A DNA stretch of 64,000 nt from Spinacia oleracea (taxonomy: Eukaryota > Streptophyta > Magnoliopsida > Caryophyllales > Amaranthaceae), in contig NC_079488.1 of NCBI RefSeq assembly GCF_020520425.1, positions 88,455,285 to 88,519,284 on the forward strand, read 5' to 3'. Below are positions 46,789 through 59,400 of the stretch, one piece after another. Position numbers and translations under genes: made by a program. The notes beneath the pieces were generated by a model. That model did no database searches. It saw only the letters and a list, made by a program, of their open reading frames with translations, and had not been told where the DNA came from. The first letter of the stretch is position 1, and each line of letters begins with the position of its first letter.

Positions 46789-47700
46789 TTACATATTTAA
46801 CAACTCTACAAATACACTGCAAGTCTTTCATTACATATTTAACAACTCTACAAATACATTGCAAGTCATTCCCACCTGCAACAACTTGAATGAAAACAAA
46901 AGATGCATTCCAGGAAAAAATTGCAGCAGGGGCCAGGATTACACATATCGCGAACCATACTACAAAAAATTGCAACATTGTCTATTCTTTTGGACACTCT
47001 TAAGCAGATCAAATCAGTATCATCCTCAAGATCGTAGCAAAGTTTTCAAATTTCCTATATTTTAGATAGAAATTGTACCACAAAGATTGATCTCATCTAC
47101 TAATTTATTAATAAAAAGGGCTGAAAATGTTCAACTAACACACTAATAATTTATGTAATTAAGTGCATCTTTCCGAATAGTACAGGGATTTTTACTAGGA
47201 AATGAAAATAGCAGGAAAATAAAAAGTCAGTGCAAGTCAACTATGGTAACTCAACAGCAGCAACCTGATAAACAAACTGACAATCATGCTTGCCAGTACC
47301 TATGAGCAGAACAAAACATGTATTTGCACCTGCAGAAAAACCAGTCAAACCAACACGCCTACAACATGTCAAACATCTACTTGGACTTGATTTCTTGGCC
47401 TGAGAAGGTTGTCCAACCAAGAAGCAAACCTGAAAAACCAACAGATCTAAATAGCAGAAACAACATAAACAACAAAGACCACGACAAAATATACGACAAA
47501 AGGTTACCATGATTAACTTTTAGGAACTTTTACAATCATCAAAGTTTATCCAAACTACCATCATGAAAGTGTTACCAAAATATCATCCTCAAAGTTAACT
47601 TAAGTCAAGGTACGACTTACAAAATATACGACTAGACTAAAGATATGACTAACTTAGAAAAGTCAATATAAAAATAGATTAAGTGAATATGAGGCAAAGT

Positions 47701-50700
47701 TCACGGTGGTGGTGTTGTTGCAACAAAAGAAGTTTGGGAGCAGCTTCCAACGAAAGAATTTCCATCAGTGTCAACTATGACTCCAACACCGATGGCTCTT
47801 CCTCTCCCCGAGTTTCCTCCTCTACTCCCTCTCCCTCCTCTCCCTCCTCTACTGCCTCTTCCTCCTCTATTGTCTCTTCCTCCTCCTCTACTTCCTCTTC
47901 CACCTCTAATCACTCTCCCCCCTCTACCTGTTCTTGTCGGTTCTGCTGTCGCGTCATGATGAGCAATATTTGTTGCAGTTGCTCTGCTACAGGTTGTTGC
48001 TGTTGTAGTTGATATTGCTGTTGCTGCATTTGTTACTGATGTTGTTGTAGTTGTAGGTACTGTTGTTGTTGCATTGTTGCTTGCATCTCCATTTTTCCTC
48101 GGTCTGCCTCTTGGTCTTTTTGCAGAGGGTTCAACAACCTTATCCTTTTCAGGACACCTCCTCTTGTTGTGGTTCACGGACCTGCAAACACTACAACTCA
48201 TTTGCACTCCATGCTTTGTTAACTTTCCTGATTTTTTAGGATCTTCATGAGGCCCCCTTCTTCTATTGATCCTCGGTCTCCCAGGACCAATTTTGATCGG
48301 TGGTGGATCAAGAGGCAACTCAACCTTTGGCCAATGCCTTTCTCCGGTACATGGACTAATTGTTCCACTATATATGTTCAGAAATGTGTTCCTCTTATAC
48401 CAACCATGAACATAGTCTTCCGCGTTATTATGCAAATAAAATATGGCGGCCACCGCATGACGACATGGTATACCACTCAAATCCCACTTCTTACAGGTAC
48501 AACTTTTGGCATCCAAGTCAACAGACAATGTATCCATGTAGTAGCTCACTTGGAATAAATTCGGGCCCGAGGGAAGAACCATACAATTTGCTGCATGTTC
48601 TTTTTCCTTCTCCAATTTCTGTTGAACCCTTGGACAGATGGCTGATGTCCTCTTTTCACCTTCTTCCCTCTTCAAAACCATCCGTTGCATTACAGCTGAT
48701 CTAATGTCTTCAAGCATGTATATCAGATGCTTGTTTCTAGCCTTAATGATGTATCCATTCCAAGTTTCAGCCATGTTACTAAGGATAACATCACATTTGG
48801 TGTCAGGCTTGACAAAGGCCCTGCAGAACAGTTTGGGTTGGTACGATTTGAACGACACAACTGCCCCCGGATCAACTTGCTCCATTTCTTCAATTGCATC
48901 ATCGTAGTCAGCTTCATTGTATGCCTTTGCACATTTCCAGAACAATAGCTTCATTTCATCTCCCTTGAAGTTCTTATGCCAATTTGCAAAGATATGTCTC
49001 GCACAATGTCGATGCTCTGCTTCGGGCAACTCTTGTGCAACTGCATTCAGAATCCCCTGACAAATACATTCACATAAGTACTTAGCATATTTAGGTTAAC
49101 TTTCTTGAATTAGTACTTAGCAGATATAGGAGAGAGCAGATTTAGGACTTAGCATATTAGGACTAAGATTCTACGAAGATTTTACTGATATGGCAAACTG
49201 AAAGTAAAACAGAAAAATAGAAAAATAGAAATAAAAATCAAAAGAAAACAAAAACATAAAGTATAACAGAAAAATAGAAAAATACAAATACAAATCAAAA
49301 GAAAACAAAAACATAAAGTATAACAGAAAAATAGAAAAATACAAATACAAATCAAAAGAAAAAAAACATAAAGTAGAACAGAAAATGAAGGGGAATGTAA
49401 AACAAAAGAGAAATTCAATAAAATATGTCTCGTACGTACCTGATGTTCATCTGAGATGATTGTCCATCCTGCCCCATCATTTTCTCCTAATGCTATCTTC
49501 AAATGACTAACAAACCATTGCCAAGAGTCATTATTTTCACCTTCTACAACAGCCCAAGCCAATGGGTACATTTGCTCATTCGCATCCCGACCAACTGCAG
49601 ACAGAAGCATTCCACCCAGAAATGTTTTCAAAAAGCAACCATCCACACATAAAACCTTCCTACAACCAACCCACCCTTGTTTCACACCATCAAAACAACA
49701 GAACAACCTCTGGAATGTAGGGGAGTTTGTTTTAGGATCGGTTTCAAGTTTAAAGTAAGTATTAGGATTCAACTGTTTAAGAGCTTCTAAGTACCTCCCC
49801 ACCTTGGTGTAATGCTCCTTCATTGAGCCATGAAGCATTCTATGAGCATGGTACTTAACCCTGTAAGCAAACCATCTGCTCACAAGCACTTTGTATGCTC
49901 TCCGCACTGTTTCACAAATCTCAGCGGCAGGCCAATGAGGTCGAGATTTGAAGATTTCCAGAAATTGTTTAGCTAGCCAAGTAGTCTTCAACTGTCGATT
50001 TGCCTTCATGTTTCTAGTGCAAGTGTGTTGGTGATCAACAGATTTCACCACAAAACATGCCCTTGAACTTTCCCAACTTGCATACATTCTAAATGGACAA
50101 CCAGGGATGCACCTCACACCTAACCGTTGTTGTCTATTTTTATCACTAACAGAAAACGTCAGATTCCTACCTTGTGCTATAGCATATCTAGCTACACAAT
50201 CCCTAAATTCAACTCTATTAGGAAATCTAATACCAACAGTCCACCTCAACTCAGTGAAATCAGTGCTAGCATTAACTACGACTGTCTTAGATCTCCTCCT
50301 TTTACCAGAGAAATCATCATCCTCACTCTCGCCCGGTGTATGAATTTCATCCTCACTTTCCTCGTACTCACTACATAAATCATCAGATTGGTGAGTTGTA
50401 CCTTGTTGTGGTTGTGGTTGTGCTTGTGCTTGTGCTTGTGGAGATGCAACCTGACCTAAAAGCTTCCCATCTTCAACATCATTCTGAAGTTGCCTAGCTA
50501 TCTTCAAAATATCAGCATTCCAAGATCGAAGATTCTTCCGTGATTCCTTATACTCATCATCTTCCGTGTCCCCATCTGAATGTATTACATCTTCAACCAA
50601 AGCCTCTTCAATTTCTTGAGCAGCCAATGCATCACAACTTCCTTCTAACTCATCTTTCCACTCATCGCCAATATCATCATATGTGCAGTCATCTACCTCA

Positions 50701-51599
50701 TACTCCTCATCAGCATCATATTCATTGTCAAGTTCATAAGCTGGATATGTTTCTTTTTCTTGTTGTGCAACAACCACATTCAACTCATCCAGATTACTTT
50801 GTGAAAGTTGAGCACTTTTTGAGGGAGGGGCTTTCATATTGGTATTATTTTGTGGGGCTCTTTTAGGAGTTAATTTCTTTACTACTTCAGGAGAGGGAGT
50901 TGGGTGAATCCCAACTACAAGTAACTGTAAAAATCTAGGTACTTCAACACTAGGCACCACATAACAATCTACACACCTCATTTCCTTTGCATACTCCATC
51001 AATACCCTACAATCAGCGTCTGTGAACACCCTCTTCAGTCCCTTTTCATAGCTCGTGGTACGAGGTTCCATGTAATATACATGATCGACCTCCTTCAAAA
51101 CCTTACCACACTTTTCCACTAACTCCACCAAATACCACCAACACATTTCATCAGTATCAACTTCAAATGTCTTATACCCCCCTCCTACAAATTCCAACAC
51201 AGAACCCTTCTTCTTAAAAGAACCCGAATGCCAAATTTTCAAAGTGATTAATTTTCCCGCCTCCTGTGTATTAAGTAGTTTATTAATATATTAGAAGGCT
51301 AATTAACAACAATGACTAAAATATTAGAAAATCTTATCACCCACAAGAATGAAAACTAATTAAAAACTAGTCACGATTAATTAAAATTTAAAAATTATGT
51401 CAGATGTTTAATGTAATATTTCCAAACAATTGTCTATGAATCATAAGAATTCCAAATCCCACTTCATATTCCTCAATATTTCAGTCACAAAGATTCAAAC
51501 TTTATTACATGAACGAATTACTCACAAAATTTCCAACTGCTTTCTTAATTTATTCAATTATGCTTAATCAACCACAATTATCATTCACAAACTTACCAT
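47701..51599 (-). CDS. MuDR/MURA-type transposase (about 1060 aa, three exons)
   Basis: Minus-strand exons are the ATG at 51,597-51,602, then 51,263-49,440, then 49,056-47,701. The ATG abuts a GTAAGT donor; joined to the acceptor at 51,264 it gives M-EAGKLITLKIWHSG, in frame. A plant MULE N-terminal domain comes first. Next are acidic stretches (about residues 170-300) and the MuDR zinc-binding DNA-binding domain (GIRFPNRVEFRDCV, CIPGCPFRMYAS, DHQHTC, about 350-420). The MULE DDE domain has catalytic-type Asp in CVDGCFL (about 542) and in TIISDEHQ (about 606), followed by ARHIFANWHK. A SWIM zinc finger (CTCKKWDLSGIPCRH, about 797), AT-hook-like GPGRPR and RPRGRPRK segments, a CCHC knuckle (CSVCRSVNHNKRRC, about 900) and an RGG-rich tail (about 985-1033) follow. 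The transposase cuts and pastes elements by their inverted repeats in the nucleus. No disabling change is seen. Confidence 0.9.
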
Positions 51600-52063
51600 C
51601 ATTGAGATTCGTTCACCCAGCAGATTCGTTCAATAATAATTGAAGGTCGTAATTTCACCCAACAACACCTTTAATTATGCGTCAAATCTTCCTGCACAAA
51701 GGGAAGATTCGTAAATTGGCTTGACAATGAAAAGTGAAAAGAGAGAGTGACTCAAGTTTCAACAACTTACACAATAATGAAGACAAACGAAAAATGACGA
51801 GGAGAAAATTTTACTCATGGGAGGACCATGGAGTTATACAGAGAAAGTATGAAAACCGAAGTAGAGGAGAGAGGGGTTCACGTTCGAAATTACTGAAGGA
51901 AGGAGGAGGGGAGATTTTAGGTAACTGGTCGTAAAGGTAACCTGTTAACCTAGAGTGTTTAAAGAAGGGAAAGTAAGTAATTAGGATTATTTTGAAATAA
52001 TTATTAATTGGGATTAATATTAGAAGACCACTCATAGTTGAGATTAATATTGTTAAATTTTCC

Positions 52064-52190
52064 TAAAAAATATCGTCAATCACCAATGTGTAGCTGCTGC
52101 TACCCTTCGATCCACCCCGCAACGCTTGTATGACAGAGAGACAATCACTCTCCACAACCACTCTATTACAACCCACTTTTGGTGTATGTT
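52064..52190 (-). pseudogene. RNase H-type (RVT_3) fragment, upstream half
   Basis: On the minus strand this reads VGCNRVVVESDCLSVIQALR, then GGSKGSSSYTLVIDDIF, the central strands of an RNase H domain like those of plant non-LTR elements (VESD is the catalytic-Asp strand). It is cut by the MULE, whose other side carries the rest (45,371-45,475). No complete gene remains. Confidence 0.75.
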
Positions 52191-52205
52191 TTAGTATAAT
52201 GTAAT

Positions 52206-52740
52206 AGATAGATAGATACTTCCTTCGTTCTTGAATACTTCCAACATTTGTGTTTACACGTAGTTGTAGAACATTTTGTACGGAATAGGTGATAAATAGA
52301 AATGAATAAATTAACCCAAGTACTATATGCAGTACAAAGAAACCCAATGAAGAACACCTTAACAATACTTAAAATTTTAGTTGACCAAAATACCCTTTAT
52401 GTTACACATTTACTCCGTGTACTTCTGTACTGTATAATGGCCCTGTTTGGCAACTAGCGATTAGTTCTTAGCGGTAGCGGATTGTATTAGCAGTTTTGAC
52501 TAGCTGTTGTACTAGCTTGTTTGACTAGCTGATTGTAATAGCTAGTTGTGTAGAAGTGTTTGGTAAATAGCTGGTATATGAAAGTTGTTTGAATTGTGTA
52601 AAATTACTAATAAGGACATGGACTTATTTAATTATAGAGAATTAGTAATTGCTAAATATATAGATATGTATGGTTAGATTTTTTTGGAATAAAATGTAGT
52701 AACATGAAAAATAACTACTACGTAAACAATATTCCTATAA
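52206..52740. other. MITE-like remnants
   Basis: A Stowaway-like left tip (acttccttcgttcttgaata, near 52,219) and a 'ggccctgtttggcaactagcg' phrase (near 52,440) typical of plant hAT/Mutator flanks are present, but no matching right ends. No gene is seen. Confidence 0.35.
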
Positions 52741-52754
52741 AATTGAAAATGTAA

Positions 52755-53022
52755 TTGTGGAGACTTGTGGGAAGCAAAAGTGGTTGAAGCAGATGTCGTG
52801 CTCTTGGGGCTGCAGTTGGCGACGGAGCGTGGATATGATAATGTGGTTGTGGAGAGTGACTGTGTGAATGAGATCAATGCAATTCGTGAGCACGAGGAAT
52901 GGCAGAGCCATTTCCACTTTGTTTTAGATGCCTAAATATCATGTTTCCAATTCTTTTTCTAATATTTCTTAGTCTTTTGTTGGTAGAAGTAGTAATATTG
53001 TTGCCCACGAAGTAGTAATATT
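52755..53022 (+). pseudogene. Second RNase H-type (RVT_3) fragment, opposite strand
   Basis: The plus strand reads WEAKVVEADVVLLGLQLATE, then RGYDNVVVESDCVNEINAIR, then a stop after FVLDA. Further on comes GRSSNIVAHE (an RxxNxVAHE helix). This is the RNase H fold of plant non-LTR elements. A 21-base unit (agtagtaatattgttgc...) is duplicated at 52,988-53,030. It is distinct from the minus-strand fragment at 52,064 because the two overlap in the domain. Confidence 0.7.
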
Positions 53023-53049
53023 GTTGCTCACAAATCTTGAAGTTATGAA

Positions 53050-55459
53050 CCTCGTGGCCCGGCCCAAGTCAAATAAAATAAAATAATCAAAAAGTCCACC
53101 GTTAGCCCCCTTCGTGCAAAAATAAGCCCAAAGCCCAAAATTTTGGCCTTGAAATAAAACGAAGCAAAAACCGCACAATCATGTGCATCGTGGGCTAGGC
53201 AAGCGCCCAGCCCATCGGAGCGCAGTGCAGTCGCACCATGGCACCCACGCGAAGGCACAAGGCCCAGCTCGCAGGCACGAGGGCGCTGCAGCGCATAGGC
53301 ATTCGCGCCTAGCTGCTGCTGCTGCTCTCGTCGCTGCTCAGTGCCTCAGCCCAGCTCCCGCTGGCCTTGGCTTGTGGCGTACCGCGAGCTCGCTCGAGGG
53401 CTTCGCCCAGCTCTGCGCGCACCCATTGCTTTGTCGCACCAAGCATGCAACGCACACAAGGCTAGCGCCTATGCTGCCTTTGTGTGCACGCTTCCCCTTT
53501 CGTCTCGCACGGGCAGCAGCCCTTGCTTCGTGCAAGCGGCTTGCTGTCCGATTATTATTATAAAAAAAAAAAAATCAATTTCTCATATCCAAAACTAAAA
53601 TTGCACGATTTTTTTTTTCATAATATTAACAAAATTAATCGTTTTAATTACGAAAAATAATGTATTAGGTGATTTTATTAAATTTCAAACAATCCAATTC
53701 GTGAAATTTATAAATCTTGGCTAACATATATTCAAATTTAACGTATGATGAACATCAATAAAAATTTGAATGATTTTGATAATTCAATCCAAAACTTTAA
53801 ATCGTTCTAAACATTTAAAAATTAGATTTTTATCAAATTTGGTTTAGGTGATCGATTAAAGTTAACGAATCCAATCAAAATTTTAATCCATAAATTTTTA
53901 AATATTCCATTTGAACATGAAATCATATTCCCCTTTTCACCTAAATAAATTTTCAGATCTAACCAATTAATAAAATTAATTTTTGATCTAAAATTCATTA
54001 AATTAGGTAAAAATGAAATTAGGGTTCATAGTTATTATTCATGAACGAAAAAATTACCATAACTTCATAATATTCCCAAGAACGGTAGGGAAATATTTTA
54101 ATTAATTCCGAGTTCATTAGGTCAGGCAATTAATTGAAAAAATTTCCAAATTTAATGATTTAATTTATTAATTAAAAAAAAGGCCCAAAAACTCGAACTT
54201 CGGGGCCTGTTTTTGAGATTCTGTTCACATGACTTGATCTTAAAACACCGTTTTCAATCAGATTAGGGTCAGAAAAATCGAATTTCCGACATTTGACGAA
54301 TTCAGAATCACTTTTTACGACTTATCCAATAATCCGGAAATTCACGAAAAAATTCAGAAAAAATCGACAATAATCACAAAGATATAAAACATGATAATAA
54401 GTACTTTGAATACATGTAGATCATGATACCACTATAGGGGTTTACAGTTAAATACATAACATGATAGCGGAATAACCCCAAAGCCAGGAAGCATGTATAA
54501 AGTACAAATTAAGCAATACTTACGTTTGTAGCGTGTTTTCTTTAGTTCAACGAATCACGAGCACGAACAAGAACTCCAGATGTCGTTCCTCTACTTGGTT
54601 CACCGACATGTTCAGATCCGTCTTGAGATCGATGGCTTAGAAGTCACTCAAGATAGTTTTCTTTTGGGAAGAACACTTCTAACGGAGGCACTGAGAGAAT
54701 TAGGGTTTATCTGTTTTAAGGTTAGAAACTGATTAGGGTTGCGTGTTGTATGGAAAAACATGTATTGGATTAATGTTATAACCTTTTGGTTATAACACTA
54801 ACCGACCAAGCCACAAAGGGCAAGAACCGGCCAGCAATCATCGCACAAGCCCATACGCGCACAGCCACACAGGCGTTGGGCCTTGGGCCGCGCTGTGTGC
54901 GCTGCTGCTGCTGATCCGTGCACGCGCTCGCGCCCAGCCAAAGGCTTGGGCCTCGCTTGTACGCGCTGGCGCACTGCTGCGCCTGATGGGCCTTGTGCGC
55001 TTGCGCGCTTGGCTCGTTGGGCCGACAACGTTGCCTTCAATTCTCGTATTTGCGTCCAATGCCTTACGGTGATTATTTATCGTATAGTACTTGACGATCC
55101 AATGTCGTACTACATGATTATTCTTTTCGCCTAGCTTACGAATATATGCAATACGATATACGATTCCGATCCAACGTCATATCATATATTTATGTTTTTC
55201 CGAACTAGTTTTCCGGAAAGCTATTAAATGAATTTCCGATTCATTTAATCCGATGATCTGTTACATGTCAATGGTGTGACATTATAGGTTCAGCCAAGAG
55301 TAAGTTGTGAACCTAATATAGATTAGAACTCACTGATCGGAAGCATTGCTCCAGCCAGCTGTTCCGATCACTTGATCTCACTGAATTAATTGTTCGTAAT
55401 TAATCTGAACCTTGGTATTAGACTAATACACATTGGGTGAAGGACATGTTTCCTTCAAA
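53050..55459 (-). mobile_element. Copia-type relic: LTR plus 5' leader
   Basis: Fossil on the minus strand. The LTR (about 55,459 to 54,440) begins TGAAGGAAACATGTCCTTCA and has a GC-rich block (54,840-55,030). Near 54,436 a TGGTATCATGATC phrase resembles the initiator-tRNA-Met primer-binding site. A long non-coding leader with a second GC-rich block (53,190-53,540) follows, and no gag or pol is attached. The element is truncated and incomplete. The layout resembles the LTR at 1,815-3,182, so the two may be related lineages. Confidence 0.55.
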
Positions 55460-56451
55460 CCTAACCTAATCTTTACCTTTACCGTTAAGATCGGCGTGAC
55501 CGACACTACAAAACGGCGGCGACAAGGAAAGCTTTGGTATTAACGAACTCTAAAATCCCAGGAAACTAGAGAAACAACCCAAAAACAGAGGAAAACCATA
55601 AACAAGAATCTCTTACCCCGAACTTTACCTTTACCGGTGAGATTATCAACGGCGGCGTTCGGGTTGCTTCATAGTAGGACCCAAAGTTGATTACCTCAAC
55701 GAACTACTCCCTACTTCGAGCAAGCTAGGCTGAGGTGAAACACAAAAAGTTGCTAACCGAAACCGCCTACTAGATCGGCTTCGAAAATTACAAGATCCGG
55801 CAAGACAAAGCACCCTTTCTACTTGGACGTTGCAAGGTATTATTCTATGTCTTTTCCCATATCATTAATCTTATTGGTTTCACATTCCAATTTCAATTTG
55901 ATCACACTCTAAACTATCTTATTTTTTTGTTTCGGAATTCCTGTACCTCATAACATAACCAGAAATTTAAATTAAAAGGTATAAAAAGTGGCTAGAAAAT
56001 GGATCTGGTGAAGCACCACCCGCACCCAAACGGTCATGTAATTGCAATTAAATTCTTCAGCATGTCACTTAATGTAAGATCTCACTCAAAATTCAGGGGC
56101 CGGGTTCAGGTCTTACCAAGTCATGTGGGGGAACTCAGGCATCTCGCAAGTTCTAGCCAGTCACCTCTTACAGTAATTCCCAACTACTGAGTGACAACAC
56201 CAACTAAATAAAATTGAGAAAGACAAGAAAGGAAAGAGAAATGAAACTGTAAAATACAAGAAGATGAAGAAGTTACATAATTTGGCTTAAGGCTTAGAAA
56301 ACAATGTTTAGGGAGTTATACTGTCCAAAAAATTGTGTATACATCTTTAATCAATGGTACAAGAACAATAAACTAGATGATCGTTGCTAATGTGAAATGA
56401 ACCTACCAAGCACCTCCTGTTTTACAAAATCTCGGGCCTTTTGAGGCGAGA
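55460..56451. other. Intergenic DNA and GAUT10 3' flank
   Basis: Bases 55,480-55,840 have a balanced, gene-like base composition with repeated 'ctttacctttaccg(g/t)t' phrases, but no reading frame I recognise. 56,200-56,451 probably includes the 3' UTR of the minus-strand gene. Confidence 0.4.
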
Positions 56452-59400
56452 TCAGTGAACATTACACTGTTGGAGTATAGGATGGTCATAATCAACATAT
56501 TTTTCCCAAAGTGGTTTGTACTTTTCAATGCCAATCTTCAACCACGGCTTTGAGTTGCCGTTATAGTGCAGTACAGCCCCCTTCGCTATCAACTTCGGGT
56601 CAACATTCGTATATCCCAATCCCAATATGTGCCATGAAGGATTTAATGGCTCTGTCAACCCATAGAAAGTCAGCAATCCCGGTGGAAGAGTTCCCAATTT
56701 CCATAAAGTCCGGTCTATGTTCTTTTCCTGCCAGTAGTGATATATTCCCGTAACATTTCTGTTCCTCCATTCTACCAGGTCAAAGATGTTCATGCCGAAT
56801 GCCCACCCACATGCATCAGGGTCAAAATGTGACCGTATAAGAGGGTGAGAATAGTTCAAGTACTTGTGATACCGATGAAATGTTTCCATACATGTCTCAA
56901 CCGCCCCATTTACATTGCCATTCAGATCAAGGGAGAAAAGTGGAGAGAGATCTTTTTGGACAACAACATCATCATCAAGGAAAACTACCTTCTTCAGCGC
57001 TGGATAAACTTCTGGGATATAGAACCTGATGTGGTTAAGCATTGAAAGGTACTTAGGGTTTCGGAACTTTATTGGTGTTTTGTTGTCGTCGTTGTTGCCT
57101 GAGAAGTAATAGTTTTTAGTCTCTGAATCTTGGAGCTGCTTAAGGACTGGGACATAGGAAGCATTAAGCCAACTAAAATCCTCAATCTTTTGAACCTCAA
57201 CTGTTACTCCACGGAAATCAGTCATGGAAAACCAAGCCTTCATAGGTGCATAATTAACCTCATCAGTTACAAGATGGAATACAACCTTTTCCGGATGTTC
57301 AGAGTTCACAGCAGTGGAATTTATGACAACCGATGTCGCAAGGATGTTGTCAGAGAAGACACAGAAATGATAAAGGCTGTTATCTACGAGTTTCCTGACA
57401 TTTAATTTTTTTTCAGCAAGCCTTTTCTGCGCATCCTGATTTCTAAACCATTCACTTGCCAGCCTAACACCAAGACAATAGAGGCTTTTTGGGATTTCCT
57501 CAGCAGCTATTTGCCCATATTTCGAACTTTTATCACTCACCGTACTCATTTGTTCTTCAAGAGACTGAATTTTGGCCTTTAATCTCATAATCATGGTAGC
57601 ACTGTCATAGTGAAGTTGCTGAGCTTGGTAAAGCAGAAGTGCCATGTCCTTGATTGCTGTTTCTGACTCCCTAATTGTCAATGGGCTTCGTCTCGTGGCA
57701 GCATTAGAAAGGAGAATCTGTGAGTTGCGAATTTGAGCACTCAACTCCCATGCAAATTGAAGATTGTTGCTTTCTTTAGATATCACAACAAGCGATTTAG
57801 CTAAAGCAATTTGATCATTAAGCTGCCTTGTTAGCGAAGTTGGGCTCAACATCTCCTCCGTAACATTAAGGCCTTCTAAAATTTTATCTTGCCTGAAAGA
57901 CCTCTGCATAACACATAGGAGCAGGCCCAAATTAGATTAAGACAGCTAGATTTTCACAATAATAATGACTGCACAGACAAATAAAAGAAGCAGAAGGTAC
58001 AATAAACACATGAAATAGAAGGAAACATATAACACAAACCAAATATAGCAACTATTCCATCAATAAATAAACATGCTGACTAAACAACAGCATACTGACC
58101 AAAGTCTGGGCTCACAGAACCTCAGAAAGTTCTAGTTGGCAGATATATTGCTCACACCGTTCAAAATATATTGACCAAACTAACACGAAATCCCTAAATA
58201 ACCTGAAATACTCCTTCAGATGGATGCTAGAAGCTTAATTCACAAATAAAAAAGAACATGAAGACTGGTCAAATCACTAAGAAAATAAATAATTTATCTG
58301 AAGATGCAGAGTTGAGTATCCATTCTAAACGCATGAATAAAAAAATCCAGTGTTAAACATAAATGGCAAAATTAACCCCACAGATGAAAATTTCTAAAAA
58401 TTTAGAAGAGGAACTATGATTAGCCAGAGTACAAATTTGTCATAGCTAAATCCACTATTGGGGGTTTAGGGTTCATGACCACATCCTAAATGTTCTTATC
58501 CAGCCAAGAATAAAAGAGTTTAGCAGCAGCTTTTCAAAAAGGATCCACGCTTAAACAGAAATTACAGAAAAGTAAATGCATCTATCTCCCTAACTCTAAA
58601 AACTACAAAGTTCATCCACCAAAACTAGTGCCAGCAACCAGATGAGCACATTTGTCAATCAGGTTGAAGTGCACCACCAGCTGTATATCCAAAAGACAAT
58701 TAACTATCACATAGTCTACATGACTACATCTGCAGACTAATATGGGACTGCAACATCATCAGTTTCAAGTACAAGTTAGAAAATAGACAGAAAAGGCACA
58801 AATATGGATCTAAACACGAAATCAGAAAAGCATTCTACCAAACTAGCTATCATTTCATCCATTGTGTTCAGCTTACCTCAACAACAGCTTACCTCAACAA
58901 ACATTTTCAGCAGGAAAATGTCCCTTATCTTACTTTGTCTTATCACTTGTCTAATGTATCCATGTTAGACACTCGATACTTGAACAATATAATACTTGCT
59001 CAACACTTCAATTATTTGTACAAAAGAAAAATTAAAAAGAGAGAGAAAGAGGAGAAAATTATGTGATATATTCTCCTAGATAGGCTTGAAGGACTTGTTC
59101 TTTTCACTTGAATCAAGGTGTTCTAACATGAATACTTCCTCCGTTCCAATATTATTTCACCATGTAGGTCATGTCAAAGAATTTTGGTAGTGGTAAAAAG
59201 AAGAGAGAGAAAGACAAAACTACAAACTTGCCCATGTGATTGCAAACATTAAATAAATCAAGAAGGGTCAAGATGTAAGGGTATATTGAATATTTGTGGT
59301 GTGAAAGCAACTATTTTATTTCCTAAAATGGAAATGGTATAATATTTATGAAACTTACTTAAAAGGTAAATGGTGCAATAATATTGGAATGGAGGAAGTA

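Larger units (their letters stand above)
45476..52063 (-). mobile_element. Complete Mutator-like element (MULE), probably autonomous (6.6 kb)
   Basis: Terminal inverted repeats of 108 bases (45,476-45,583 and 51,956-52,063) differ at about four positions. They are flanked by an exact 9-bp target duplication, t-aaaaaa-ta, at 45,467-45,475 and 52,064-52,072. The element encodes an open MuDR/MURA-type transposase on the minus strand, has a second small ORF on the plus strand near the other end, and a hairpin between the two. Terminal-repeat identity near 96%, the unbroken transposase and the exact target duplication suggest a fairly young element. It is inserted in an RNase H-type fragment. Confidence 0.93.

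Noticed and set aside
47683-48012. Ser/Pro-rich open frames on the plus strand
   Set aside because: They are antisense to the RGG-encoding codons of the transposase tail; low-complexity shadows.
53183-53563. GC-rich 126-codon frame
   Set aside because: Part of the GC-rich leader of the Copia relic; open because of base composition, as with the frames at 54,798-55,134.
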